NCBI RefSeq assembly: GCF_936925435.1
Contig: NZ_CAKZHQ010000004.1
Location: forward strand, 124,001-188,000
Source of the DNA: an uncultured Ramlibacter sp.
GTDB taxonomy: Bacteria; Pseudomonadota; Gammaproteobacteria; Burkholderiales; Burkholderiaceae_C
Direction: 5' to 3'
Length of the DNA stretch: 64,000 bases
The translations under genes were made by a program, and so were the position numbers. The notes below the pieces were generated by a model. It saw nothing but the letters and a program-made list of their open reading frames with translations. It had not been told where the DNA came from and made no database searches. Below, piece after piece: positions 34,188 through 42,415 of the stretch (positions are counted from its first letter, which is position 1; each line of letters opens with the position of its first letter).

Positions 34188-35165
34188 ATGCAACGCAAAA
34201 CAATTCTTCGCCTGGCCACCCTGGCCCTGGCTGCCTGCGCCCTGCCCGGCGCATTCGCCCAGACCAAGCTCAAGTGGGCCCACGTCTACGAGACCAACGA
34301 GCCCTACCACAAGCAGGCGGTGTGGGCCGCCGAGGAGATCAAGAAGCGCACCAGCGGCCGCTACGAGGTGGAGGTCTTCCCGGCCTCGACCCTGGGCAAG
34401 GAAACCGAGATCAACCAGGGCCTGTCGCTGGGAACGGTGGACATCATCTACACCGGCATGGCGTTCGCCGGCCGCGCCTACCCGCCGATGTCGATTGCCT
34501 CGGCACCCTTTGTCTTCCGCGACTACGCCCACTGGCAGTCCTTCCGCAACGGCCCGGTGTTCAAGGACATCGTCAGCGCCTACGCCGGCAAGACCAGCGG
34601 CCAGCACATCGCCGGCTATACCTACTACGGCCTGCGCCACATGACCTCCAACAAGGTCATCAGCAAGCCCGAGGACATGAAGGGCCTGAAGCTGCGCGTG
34701 CCTGACGCGCCACTGTTCGTGATGTTCCCGCGCGCCGTCGGCGCCAACCCCACGCCCATCGCCTTCGCCGAGGTCTACCTGGCACTGCAGAACGGCACCG
34801 TGGACGCGCAGGAGAACCCGCTGCCGACCATCGACGCCAAGAAGTTCTACGAGGTGCAGAAGTACATCACCCTGACCGGCCACATCCTGGAGTCGCTGGT
34901 GACCATCGTCGCTTCGCCGGCCTGGTCCAAGATGAACGACGCCGACAAGAAGACCTTCGACGCCGTGCTGTGGGAAGCCTCCAACCGCGCCAGCCAGGAC
35001 ATCGTCGATGCGGAGAACAAGCTGGTGGCCGAGTTTGAAAAGCGCGGCAAGACCGTGAACAAGGTGGACCGCGCTCCCTTTGCCGCCGCCGTGCGCGGCC
35101 CGCTGACCGCCGCCGACGCGCCGTGGCCGCGCGAGCTGTTCGACCGCATCCAGGCCATCAAGTAA
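34188..35165 (+). CDS. dctP: TRAP transporter substrate-binding protein (DctP family), second copy
   Basis: 325 residues with a signal peptide cut near PGAFAQT. The ligand-arginine region is LKLRVPDAPLF, and GANPTPIAFAEVYLALQNG is strongly DctP-like. CTAGGAG lies before the ATG. It differs clearly from the first DctP, so the two probably bind different though related acids. Confidence 0.93.
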   Translation: MQRKTILRLATLALAACALPGAFAQTKLKWAHVYETNEPYHKQAVWAAEEIKKRTSGRYEVEVFPASTLGKETEINQGLSLGTVDIIYTGMAFAGRAYPPMSIASAPFVFRDYAHWQSFRNGPVFKDIVSAYAGKTSGQHIAGYTYYGLRHMTSNKVISKPEDMKGLKLRVPDAPLFVMFPRAVGANPTPIAFAEVYLALQNGTVDAQENPLPTIDAKKFYEVQKYITLTGHILESLVTIVASPAWSKMNDADKKTFDAVLWEASNRASQDIVDAENKLVAEFEKRGKTVNKVDRAPFAAAVRGPLTAADAPWPRELFDRIQAIK

Positions 35166-35183
35166 ATCCGCCCAGGCCCAGCA

Positions 35184-35200
35184 CCCGGTCAAGCACCGGG
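35184..35200. terminator. Possible weak hairpin after the TRAP genes
   Basis: CCCGGT-CAAGC-ACCGGG is followed at a small distance by CGCCGGGCCGCTTTT. The stem and the short T-run are weak, so it may only attenuate transcription into the exported lactonase gene. Confidence 0.35.
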
Positions 35201-35235
35201 CGCCGGGCCGCTTTTCCCGAGAAACATCCTTGACC

Positions 35236-36336
35236 ATGACTTCTCACTCCGCTTTTTCGCCGCGCTGGCTGTGGCTGATGCGCTTGCCCGCATTGCTGGC
35301 TTTGGGCCTGGCCGGCCCGGCCTTGGCCGGCACCTTGGTCTACGTGTCCAACGCCGACAGCCAGGACATTTCCGTGCTTGAACTCGACCGCGGCAGCAGC
35401 ACGCTCAAGCCGCTGGAGACGCAGGCAGTCGGCGGCGCCGTCATGCCGCTGGCGGTCAGTCCGGACAAGCGCTTTCTTTACGCGGCCCTGCGCTCGCAGC
35501 CCTTCCGCGTCGTCAGCTTCGGCATTGATGCCGGCAGTGGCCGCCTCAAGAAGCTCGGCGAGGCACCATTGGCCGACAGCATGGCCAACATCGACACCGA
35601 CGCCAGCGGCCGCTGGCTGTTTGCCGCCTCCTACCCGGGCCACAAGATCAGCGTCAACGCGATCGACAAGGAAGGCAAGGTCGGCGCCATCGGGCAGTTG
35701 ATTCCAACCGCGCCGAATGCCCATGCTATCCACGCCGATGCCGCCAACCGCTTCGTGCTGGCCACCAGCCTGGGCGGCGACAACCTCTCGGTCTGGCGCT
35801 TCGATGCCAGCAGCGGCCAGCTCACGGCGCACAGCCCGGCCCTGGTCCAGACGCCGGCCAAGTCCGGCTCGCGCCATTTCGTCTGGGACAAGGCGCAGAA
35901 ATACCTGTACCTGCTGGGCGAGCTGGACGCCAGCTTGCAGGTCTATGCCTGGGACGGCGCGACCGGCACGCTGCGCCCGCTGCAAAGCACTACCGCCCTG
36001 CCCCCCGGCTTTGCCGGCAAGCCCTGGGCCGCCGACCTGCACCTGAGCCCCGATGGCCGCTACCTGTACGCCTCCGAGCGCACGTCGAGCACGCTGTCGC
36101 GCTTCCGCGTGGACCCCGCCACCGGTCTGCTGCAGCCGCTGGGCCAGACCGAGACCGAGAAGACGCCGCGTGGCTTTGCGATCGACCCCAGTGGCCGCTA
36201 CCTGGTGGCCGTGGGGCAGGAGTCGCACAGCGCCACGCTCTACGCTATCGACCCCGCCAATGGCGCGCTCAATGCGTTGCAGCGCCTGCCGCTGGGCAAG
36301 AATCCCAACTGGGTCGAGATCATCGACCTGCCCTGA
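35236..36336 (+). CDS. Exported seven-bladed beta-propeller lactonase (6-phosphogluconolactonase-like)
   Basis: 366 residues. A signal peptide (LALGLAGPALA, cut near residue 32) targets it to the periplasm, unlike most YbhE/Pgl-type lactonases. Repeated propeller strands are visible (VSPDKRFLYAAL, LSPDGRYLYASE, IDPSGRYLVAVG). The context suggests hydrolysis of an aldono- or aldaro-lactone before uptake. The ATG at 35236 is taken; a TTG two codons upstream is possible. Confidence 0.85.
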   Translation: MTSHSAFSPRWLWLMRLPALLALGLAGPALAGTLVYVSNADSQDISVLELDRGSSTLKPLETQAVGGAVMPLAVSPDKRFLYAALRSQPFRVVSFGIDAGSGRLKKLGEAPLADSMANIDTDASGRWLFAASYPGHKISVNAIDKEGKVGAIGQLIPTAPNAHAIHADAANRFVLATSLGGDNLSVWRFDASSGQLTAHSPALVQTPAKSGSRHFVWDKAQKYLYLLGELDASLQVYAWDGATGTLRPLQSTTALPPGFAGKPWAADLHLSPDGRYLYASERTSSTLSRFRVDPATGLLQPLGQTETEKTPRGFAIDPSGRYLVAVGQESHSATLYAIDPANGALNALQRLPLGKNPNWVEIIDLP

Positions 36337-36371
36337 CCTCTTTTCCATCAACATTCCCAACGAGACACGCA

Positions 36372-37328
36372 ATGCAACGCAGAACCCTGATCCAGACGGC
36401 CATCGCAGCCGCTTTCGCCCCCGCCGCTTTCGCCCAACTGGGCGACTACCCCAACCACCCGATCGAGCTGGTCGTGCCCTATGGCGCCGGCGGCGGCACC
36501 GATGTGCTGGCCCGCGCCTATGCCGAGGCCGCGCGCAAGCACATGAGCCAGCCCATGACGGTGATGAACAAGCCCGGCGCCAGCGGCGCCATCGGCTGGC
36601 AGGAAGTCGTCAACGCCAAGCCCGACGGCTACAAGCTGGCGGTGATCACGGTGGAGCTCACGACCCTGCCGCACATGAACATGGCCAAGTTCACCTACGA
36701 GGATTTCGTGCCGATCGCGCGCCTGAACGCCGACCCGGCCGCCATCACAGTCAAGGCCGACGCGCCCTGGAACACCATCGAGGAATTCCTGGCCGCGGCC
36801 AAGAAATCCAATGGCGACATGCGCGTGGGCAATTCCGGCAATGGCTCGATCTGGCACCTGGCAGCGGCCGCGCTGGAGGACAAGAGCGGCGTGAAGTTCA
36901 ACCATGTCCCCTTCAACGGCGCCAACCCCGCTGTGCTGGCCCTGTTGGGCGGCCACATCGAGGCCGTGGCCGTGAGCCCGGCCGAGGTCACGGCCCATGT
37001 CGCCGGCGGCAAGCTCAAGATGCTGGCGGTGATGGCCGACCAGCGCGCCAAGGGCTTCGACAAGGTGCCCACGCTCAAGGAACGCGGCATCGACCTGTCC
37101 ATCGGCACCTGGCGCGGCCTGGGCGCGCCCAAGGGCACGCCGGCGGAGATCGTCAACCTGCTCAAGACGGTGACGGCCAAGGCCATGCAGGAGCCGGTGC
37201 TCAAGGACACCATGGAAAAGCAGAACCTGGGCGTCTCCTTTGCCGACGAGACCCAGTTCCGCGCCGCCATGGCCAAGGACAACGTCTACTTCAAGCAGCT
37301 GATGACCAAGCTGAACATCAAGGCCTGA
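36372..37328 (+). CDS. Bug-family tripartite tricarboxylate receptor
   Basis: 318 residues, signal peptide cut near APAAFAQ. Bug motifs ELVVPYGAGGGTDVLARAYA and MNKPGASGAIGWQEVVNAKP are present. It ends the plus-strand uronate unit and faces the convergent MFS gene, with seven bases between stops. No cognate TctA/TctB genes are present. Confidence 0.93.
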   Translation: MQRRTLIQTAIAAAFAPAAFAQLGDYPNHPIELVVPYGAGGGTDVLARAYAEAARKHMSQPMTVMNKPGASGAIGWQEVVNAKPDGYKLAVITVELTTLPHMNMAKFTYEDFVPIARLNADPAAITVKADAPWNTIEEFLAAAKKSNGDMRVGNSGNGSIWHLAAAALEDKSGVKFNHVPFNGANPAVLALLGGHIEAVAVSPAEVTAHVAGGKLKMLAVMADQRAKGFDKVPTLKERGIDLSIGTWRGLGAPKGTPAEIVNLLKTVTAKAMQEPVLKDTMEKQNLGVSFADETQFRAAMAKDNVYFKQLMTKLNIKA

Positions 37329-37335
37329 CGCAGTC

Positions 37336-38523
37336 TCAGCTGTCCCTGGACGGCCGGCCCAGCAGCAGCCGCAGGCCCAACGCGCCTGTGGCTGCCGCCA
37401 GCACGGCATAGGCGCTGTCCGTGCCCCAGGCCTGGCCCATCGCGGCAAAGGCCAGGGGCGCCACCGCCAGGCCCGCATAGCCGAACATCAGGGCCGCGCC
37501 GGTTACGGCGCCGGCCCGCTCCATCCCCGCGACCCGCGAGATCTCGGCGATCATCACGCCGTTCCATCCGCTGGCGCTGAACCCAAGCAAAACGAAAAGC
37601 ACGGCCATCACCACGGACGGCGGCGTGCCCGGCCACAGGAACAGCAGCAGGCCCGCGGCGCCCATCCACAAGCCCAGGCCGCCCAGCAGGCGCGAGGTCG
37701 GCAGGCCGGAACGCTGCGCCACACGGCCCCAGAACAGGCGCCCGGCCAGCCCGGCCCCCTGCATCAGCGCGACGCAGCCGGCCGCAACCGGGACGGGCAG
37801 CTGCCAGTGCCGCACGGCGTGGCTCATGGCGAAGAAGTTCAGGCAGACCTGGGTGGCCATGAAGACCACCATGGTCAAAGTCAGCAGGCGCAGCAGGGGC
37901 GATGCGGCCACTTCACGCAGACCGTTGCCCTTGCGGCTTGCGGCAACGACCACGGCCGGCGCGCCACCGTCACGGCGCACCAGCGCCAGGCACCAGAGCC
38001 CGACACACAGGGCCAGCGCAGCCACCACCGCAAATGGACCACTGGCGTGCCACAGCATCAGCACGGGCAGCGCCAGCGAGCCCGCCATGGCGCCGATCTG
38101 GTTGCCGGTCTGGCGGATGGAGAACACCCAGGGCCGGCGCGCCAGCGGCGTCACGCGCGTCAGCACCGAAGCGCTTGCCGGCGTCTCGGGGCCGAACGCG
38201 CATCCCAGCAGGATCACCGCAGGCCAGAGCGACCAGCGCAGCACTCCCCCGCCGGCGGCTTCGCCCGCCAGGCACAGCATGGCCAGCATGACGCAGCCCA
38301 TGCACAGCGCCGCCAGCTGCAGGTCACCCAAGCGGCGCACCAGCCAGCCGCTCATGAGCGAGGACAGCGCACCTGCCGCGAACAGCGCGCTGCCGATGAA
38401 ACCCAGCAGGCGCATGTCCACGCCCAGTTGCGGCGCCAGCACGGACAGCGCGAACGTGCCCATCGCCACGATCGCCTGCACCGCCGTCATGGCCGGCAGC
38501 GTGCGGGCGACGGCGCTGCTCAC
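37336..38523 (-). CDS. MFS transporter
   Basis: 395 residues with about 12 predicted helices and the loop motif GWLVRRLGDLQLA between helices 2 and 3. A GTG start at 38523 overlaps the racemase-like stop as GTGA and captures the whole first helix (VQAIVAMGTFALSVLAPQLG). It is the last gene of the hydantoinase operon, so it may export or import a product. The substrate is unknown. Confidence 0.85.
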   Translation of the reverse strand: MSSAVARTLPAMTAVQAIVAMGTFALSVLAPQLGVDMRLLGFIGSALFAAGALSSLMSGWLVRRLGDLQLAALCMGCVMLAMLCLAGEAAGGGVLRWSLWPAVILLGCAFGPETPASASVLTRVTPLARRPWVFSIRQTGNQIGAMAGSLALPVLMLWHASGPFAVVAALALCVGLWCLALVRRDGGAPAVVVAASRKGNGLREVAASPLLRLLTLTMVVFMATQVCLNFFAMSHAVRHWQLPVPVAAGCVALMQGAGLAGRLFWGRVAQRSGLPTSRLLGGLGLWMGAAGLLLFLWPGTPPSVVMAVLFVLLGFSASGWNGVMIAEISRVAGMERAGAVTGAALMFGYAGLAVAPLAFAAMGQAWGTDSAYAVLAAATGALGLRLLLGRPSRDS

Positions 38524-39272
38524 GGCCCTGCCTGTCCTGCCAGCAGGCGCTCGATCGCTTCGGGCAGGCCGCGGTTGGGCTTGAGCGGCGGCGGCGCGAA
38601 ACTGCCGGCGCTCGCCCTGCCCGGCCGCAACGCGACCAGGGTTTCGGCATGGCGCACGGCGCTGCTCACGCCGTCGACCACGGGCACGGACAATCTGCCG
38701 GCCAGCGAGCGGGCCAGTCCCGCCAGAGGGGCGCCGGCCAGCACGATCACCTCCGCGCCATCTTCGGCCACGGCGCGCTCGCACAGGGCCAGGAGCGCGT
38801 CGGCGTGCTCGCCCTGCACATTGCCGATGCTCGCCAGCGGACGGTCCAGCGCGTGGATGCTGGCCAGCCGGCCCGACAGGCCGTGCGAATCAACCACCTC
38901 GCGGTACCAGGCCTGGATGCGCTGCGAGATGGCGACGATGGAGAAGCGGTGGCCCAGCAGGCAGGCCGTCGCCAACGCCGATTCCGTCATGCCCAGCACC
39001 GGCACGGGCATGACTTCCTTGAGCGCCGCCAGACCGGGATCGCCAAAGGCGGCGACGATGACGGCGTCATGGCCGGGATGGTGCTCCGCCGCCAGCTGCG
39101 CAGCCGCATAGGCGCCGATCAGGGCTTCGAAGCGGGTCTCGATGTAGGCCACGCCAAAGGCCGCGGTCTGCATCGAGATCTGCGTGCCCGGTGAGGCGCT
39201 GCGCAGCGCCTCGGCTTGGATCAGCGCCGTCACGCTGTCCGAGATGTTGGGATTGATGACCAGCAGCCGCAT
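38520..39272 (-). CDS. Asp/Glu/hydantoin racemase family protein lacking both catalytic cysteines
   Basis: 250 residues. The fold and landmarks (MRLLVINPNIS; AAFGDPGLAALKEV; VIVLAGAPLAGLA) match hydantoin racemases. The two catalytic cysteines, normally in the ACFGDPG and GCAGM positions, are A75 and G180. The only cysteines are at other places (near residues 104 and 164). Two-base racemisation should be impossible, so it may be a decarboxylase, isomerase or binding protein. It overlaps the hydantoinase stop by one base. Confidence 0.85.
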   Translation of the reverse strand: MRLLVINPNISDSVTALIQAEALRSASPGTQISMQTAAFGVAYIETRFEALIGAYAAAQLAAEHHPGHDAVIVAAFGDPGLAALKEVMPVPVLGMTESALATACLLGHRFSIVAISQRIQAWYREVVDSHGLSGRLASIHALDRPLASIGNVQGEHADALLALCERAVAEDGAEVIVLAGAPLAGLARSLAGRLSVPVVDGVSSAVRHAETLVALRPGRASAGSFAPPPLKPNRGLPEAIERLLAGQAGP

Positions 39273-40696
39273 CAGCGTCTCTTGGGCAGCAGGCTGGGCG
39301 CGCCGCAGGCCAGCAGTTCGCCCCGGCCGGAGCGCGGATGAAAGCCGTCCGCGTCCCACACGACCTCGCCCCGGCTGAGCGTCACGCCCGGCCAGGCCTT
39401 CAGGACCATGCCTTCATAGGGCGTGTAGTCGACCTCATGGTGCAGTTGCTCGTTCTTCAGGACGAACTCACGCTCGTCCCAGACCACCAGGTCGGCGTCG
39501 GCGCCGATGGCGATCGTTCCCTTGCGCGGATGCAGGCCGTAGGCCTTGGCCGGCCCCGTCGCCGTCAATTCAACGAAGCGGTTGGCGGTCATGCGCCCGG
39601 CCAGCACGCCCTCGGACCAGAGCAAGGCCATGCGCGTTTCCAGGCCGGGAATGCCGTTGGGGATGTGACGGAACGCGACCTCCTGCCCGTGCGGCTTCTT
39701 GCCCTCGGGCGCGTCGTATTTGAACGGCGCGTGGTCGGAGGAGAACACGGTGAACAGGCCGTCGTTCAGGCCATCCCAGATCACCTGCTGGTTGGCCTTG
39801 TCACGCGGCGGCGGGCTGCAGACGCATTTCGCGCCCTTGTAGCTGTCGTCGATCCCCAGGTCCTCAGCGGTGAGAAACAGGTACTGCGGGCAGGTTTCGG
39901 CGAACACGTTCAGGCCATGGGCGCGCGCCCAGCGGATCTGCTCCACCGCCTCGCGGCCGGAGACGTGGACGATCAGGATGGGCACGTCGACCAGTTCGGC
40001 CAGCGCGATGGCGCGGTGCGTGGCTTCGCGCTCGACCAGCATGGGGCGGGAATGGGCGTGGAAACGCGGCGCCGTGCGCCCAGCCGCTTCCAGCCGCTTG
40101 GTCAGCCACTCAATGCAGTCCGCGTTCTCTGCATGGACCATGGCCATCGCGCCGTGCTGGCGCGCCACGTCCAGCACCTCCAGCATCTGGCCGTCGTCGA
40201 GCTTCAGGTCGTCGTAGGTCATGTAGATCTTGAACGAGGTGAAGCCCTCGGCGATCAGCTGCGGCAGTTCTTCCTTGAGCACCATGGGCGTGGGGTCGCT
40301 CACGATCAGGTGGAAGGCGTAGTCGATGTGGGCCTTGCCGGCGGCGCGCGCGCGGTAGTCCTCGACCGCGGCGCGCAGCGACTGGCCCTTGCGTTGCGCC
40401 GCAAACGGGATCACCGTCGTCGTGCCGCCGCAGGCCGCGGACCGGGTGCCGGTGTGGAAGTCGTCCGCCATGCGCGCGGGCGCCTCCATGGGTTGGTCCA
40501 GGTGGCAATGCGCATCGACGCCACCGGGCGTCACGACACGACCGGCCGCGTCGATCTCGCGCGCGCCACGGGCCAGGCCCTGGCCCAGCTGCACGATGCG
40601 GCCGCCGCGGATGCCGATGTCGCAGTGCATCTCGTCGGAGGCGGTGATGGCGTGCGCGTTGCGCAGCACCAGGTCGAATTCAGTTTGCGTCGCCAT
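39272..40696 (-). CDS. Dihydropyrimidinase / D-hydantoinase
   Basis: 474 residues of the cyclic amidohydrolase family. The binuclear metal site is complete: H63 and H65 (HCHLDQ), carbamylated K156 (SFKIYMTYDD), H188, H244 and D321 (SSDHAP). It opens dihydropyrimidine or 5-substituted hydantoin rings to N-carbamoyl acids. It follows two ABC permease genes and precedes the racemase-like gene. A separate N-carbamoylase is not seen unless the amidase at 44804 plays that part. Confidence 0.92.
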   Translation of the reverse strand: MATQTEFDLVLRNAHAITASDEMHCDIGIRGGRIVQLGQGLARGAREIDAAGRVVTPGGVDAHCHLDQPMEAPARMADDFHTGTRSAACGGTTTVIPFAAQRKGQSLRAAVEDYRARAAGKAHIDYAFHLIVSDPTPMVLKEELPQLIAEGFTSFKIYMTYDDLKLDDGQMLEVLDVARQHGAMAMVHAENADCIEWLTKRLEAAGRTAPRFHAHSRPMLVEREATHRAIALAELVDVPILIVHVSGREAVEQIRWARAHGLNVFAETCPQYLFLTAEDLGIDDSYKGAKCVCSPPPRDKANQQVIWDGLNDGLFTVFSSDHAPFKYDAPEGKKPHGQEVAFRHIPNGIPGLETRMALLWSEGVLAGRMTANRFVELTATGPAKAYGLHPRKGTIAIGADADLVVWDEREFVLKNEQLHHEVDYTPYEGMVLKAWPGVTLSRGEVVWDADGFHPRSGRGELLACGAPSLLPKRR

Positions 40697-40705
40697 TCAT
40701 TTGCC

Positions 40706-41521
40706 TCAACTCATGCGCTTGCTGATGCCGGTCAGGCGCTCCATCACGATCATCAGGACCAGGGTGACCAGCACCATCAGGCTGGACACGGCGGCGATGC
40801 TGACATCGAGCCGGCTTTCCAGGTCCTGCCACATGCGGATCGGCAACATGTCGGTCGAGGCATCGCGCAGGAACAGCGACACCGGCACGTTGTCGAACGA
40901 GGACATGAAGCAGATGAAGGCTCCGGCCGCGATGCCCGGGGCGATCAGCGGCAGCGTGACGCGGCGGAAGGTGTAGATGCGGTTGGCGCCCAGGCTGGCC
41001 GAGCTCTCCAGCAAGGCCGGCGGCAGCTGCGACAGCGCGGCAACGGTGGTGCGGATCACGTAGGGCACGCCGACCACGGTGTGGCCGATGACCAGCGTCC
41101 ACAGCGACAGGTTGATGCCGACGCGCGAGAAGTAGATCAGCGATGCCAGGCCGAACGCCAGCGCAGGCAGGATCAGCGGCGACATGAAGAAGGAATCGAG
41201 CACCCTGGCCATGGCCTTCTCGGAGCGCGCAATCGCCATCGCCGCGGCGACGCCAAGCACCACTGCGAGCGAGGTGGCGGCCGTCGCCACCTTCAGGCTG
41301 TTGAGCGCCGCATACTGCAGCTGGAAGGCATCGGGCAGCGACTGGTACCAGCGCAGCGAATAGCCTGGCGGCGGAAACTTCAGCGAAAAGCCATTGGTGA
41401 ACGACAGCACGATGACGACCACGGTCGGCGCCAGCAGCAGCAGCGTGGCCAGGACCGCGATGCTGCCCAGAACGCCGGACAGTGCGATGGTGGAAGTGGC
41501 GTGACGGCGGCCGGCGCTCAT
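40706..41521 (-). CDS. ABC permease, PotC-like
   Basis: 271 residues with six predicted helices and the permease loop motif ESSASLGANRIYTFRRVTLP (EAA-like). It is the second membrane subunit of the importer at 43509-44594. The ATG at 41521 is preferred, as the in-frame region upstream overlaps the other permease gene. Confidence 0.92.
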   Translation of the reverse strand: MSAGRRHATSTIALSGVLGSIAVLATLLLLAPTVVVIVLSFTNGFSLKFPPPGYSLRWYQSLPDAFQLQYAALNSLKVATAATSLAVVLGVAAAMAIARSEKAMARVLDSFFMSPLILPALAFGLASLIYFSRVGINLSLWTLVIGHTVVGVPYVIRTTVAALSQLPPALLESSASLGANRIYTFRRVTLPLIAPGIAAGAFICFMSSFDNVPVSLFLRDASTDMLPIRMWQDLESRLDVSIAAVSSLMVLVTLVLMIVMERLTGISKRMS

Positions 41522-41543
41522 ACCGCGTGCTCCATGGACTTGT

Positions 41544-42413
41544 TCATGCTGCCACGTGCCCGCGACTGAGGCGGCCCAGGGAATTGAACAGCGTGACGCA
41601 GGCCATGACGGCGACGAGAAACACCAGTGAAATCGCCGCGGCAAACGGCCAGTTCTGCAGCGACGAAGCCTGCTGGTAGATGTACATGGGCATGAACAGC
41701 ATCTGGCCGCCGCCGATCAGCGACTGCGATATGAAGGCCGTGATGCTGGCGGCGAAGGTCAGCAGGCAGCCGGCCAGGATGCCCGGCAGCGTCAGCGGCA
41801 ATGTGATCTTGGCGAAAGTGCGCAAGGCGCTCGCACCCAGGGCGGACGAGGCGTCCTCGAGGTTGGGATCGAGCTTTTGCAAAGCGGTGATCAGCGGCAA
41901 TGCCATCAGCGGCAGCTGCACGTTGGCCAGGGCGACGATCAGCCCCCAGCGCGTGTAGAGCAGCTTGACCGGGCCGTCGACCCAGCCGAACTCCAGCAGC
42001 ACAGAGTTCACGATGCCCTGGCGGCCCAGGATCACGACCCAGGCAAAGGTGCGCACGACCACGCTGGTCAGCAGGGGCATGATGATGATGAGCATCAGCA
42101 CCTTCTGCAGCGTGCCCGGACTGCGCACATAGCACCAGGCCAGCGAGTAGCCCAGCACCAGGCACAGCGCTGTGGTCTGCACGCCCAGCCACAGCGTGTC
42201 CAGCAGCACCGGCAGGCTGAAGCCGTCGGTGGCGATCTTGACGTACTGGTCAGCCCCGAAGGCCTTGAGCTCGGGCGTCGTGTAGAAGCTGATAAAGATC
42301 AGCAGCAGTAGCGGCGCCAGAAAAAACAGGAAGAAGAACGCCGCCAGCGGCGTGGCAAACACCAGGCTGTAGCCTGTGACCGGTGGACCCTGTGTGCTGG
42401 CGGCGGTGGTCAT
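41544..42413 (-). CDS. ABC permease, PotB-like
   Basis: 289 residues with six predicted helices. The EAA loop is EDASSALGASALRTFAKITL. It starts two bases before the receptor stop, on the same strand, and belongs to a polyamine/opine-type importer. Confidence 0.92.
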   Translation of the reverse strand: MTTAASTQGPPVTGYSLVFATPLAAFFFLFFLAPLLLLIFISFYTTPELKAFGADQYVKIATDGFSLPVLLDTLWLGVQTTALCLVLGYSLAWCYVRSPGTLQKVLMLIIIMPLLTSVVVRTFAWVVILGRQGIVNSVLLEFGWVDGPVKLLYTRWGLIVALANVQLPLMALPLITALQKLDPNLEDASSALGASALRTFAKITLPLTLPGILAGCLLTFAASITAFISQSLIGGGQMLFMPMYIYQQASSLQNWPFAAAISLVFLVAVMACVTLFNSLGRLSRGHVAA

Positions 42414-42415
42414 GC

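Noticed and set aside
32778..35237. An 819-codon minus-strand open frame opposite the TRAP genes
   Set aside because: Same antisense composition bias and no motif; the TRAP genes on the plus strand are unambiguous.
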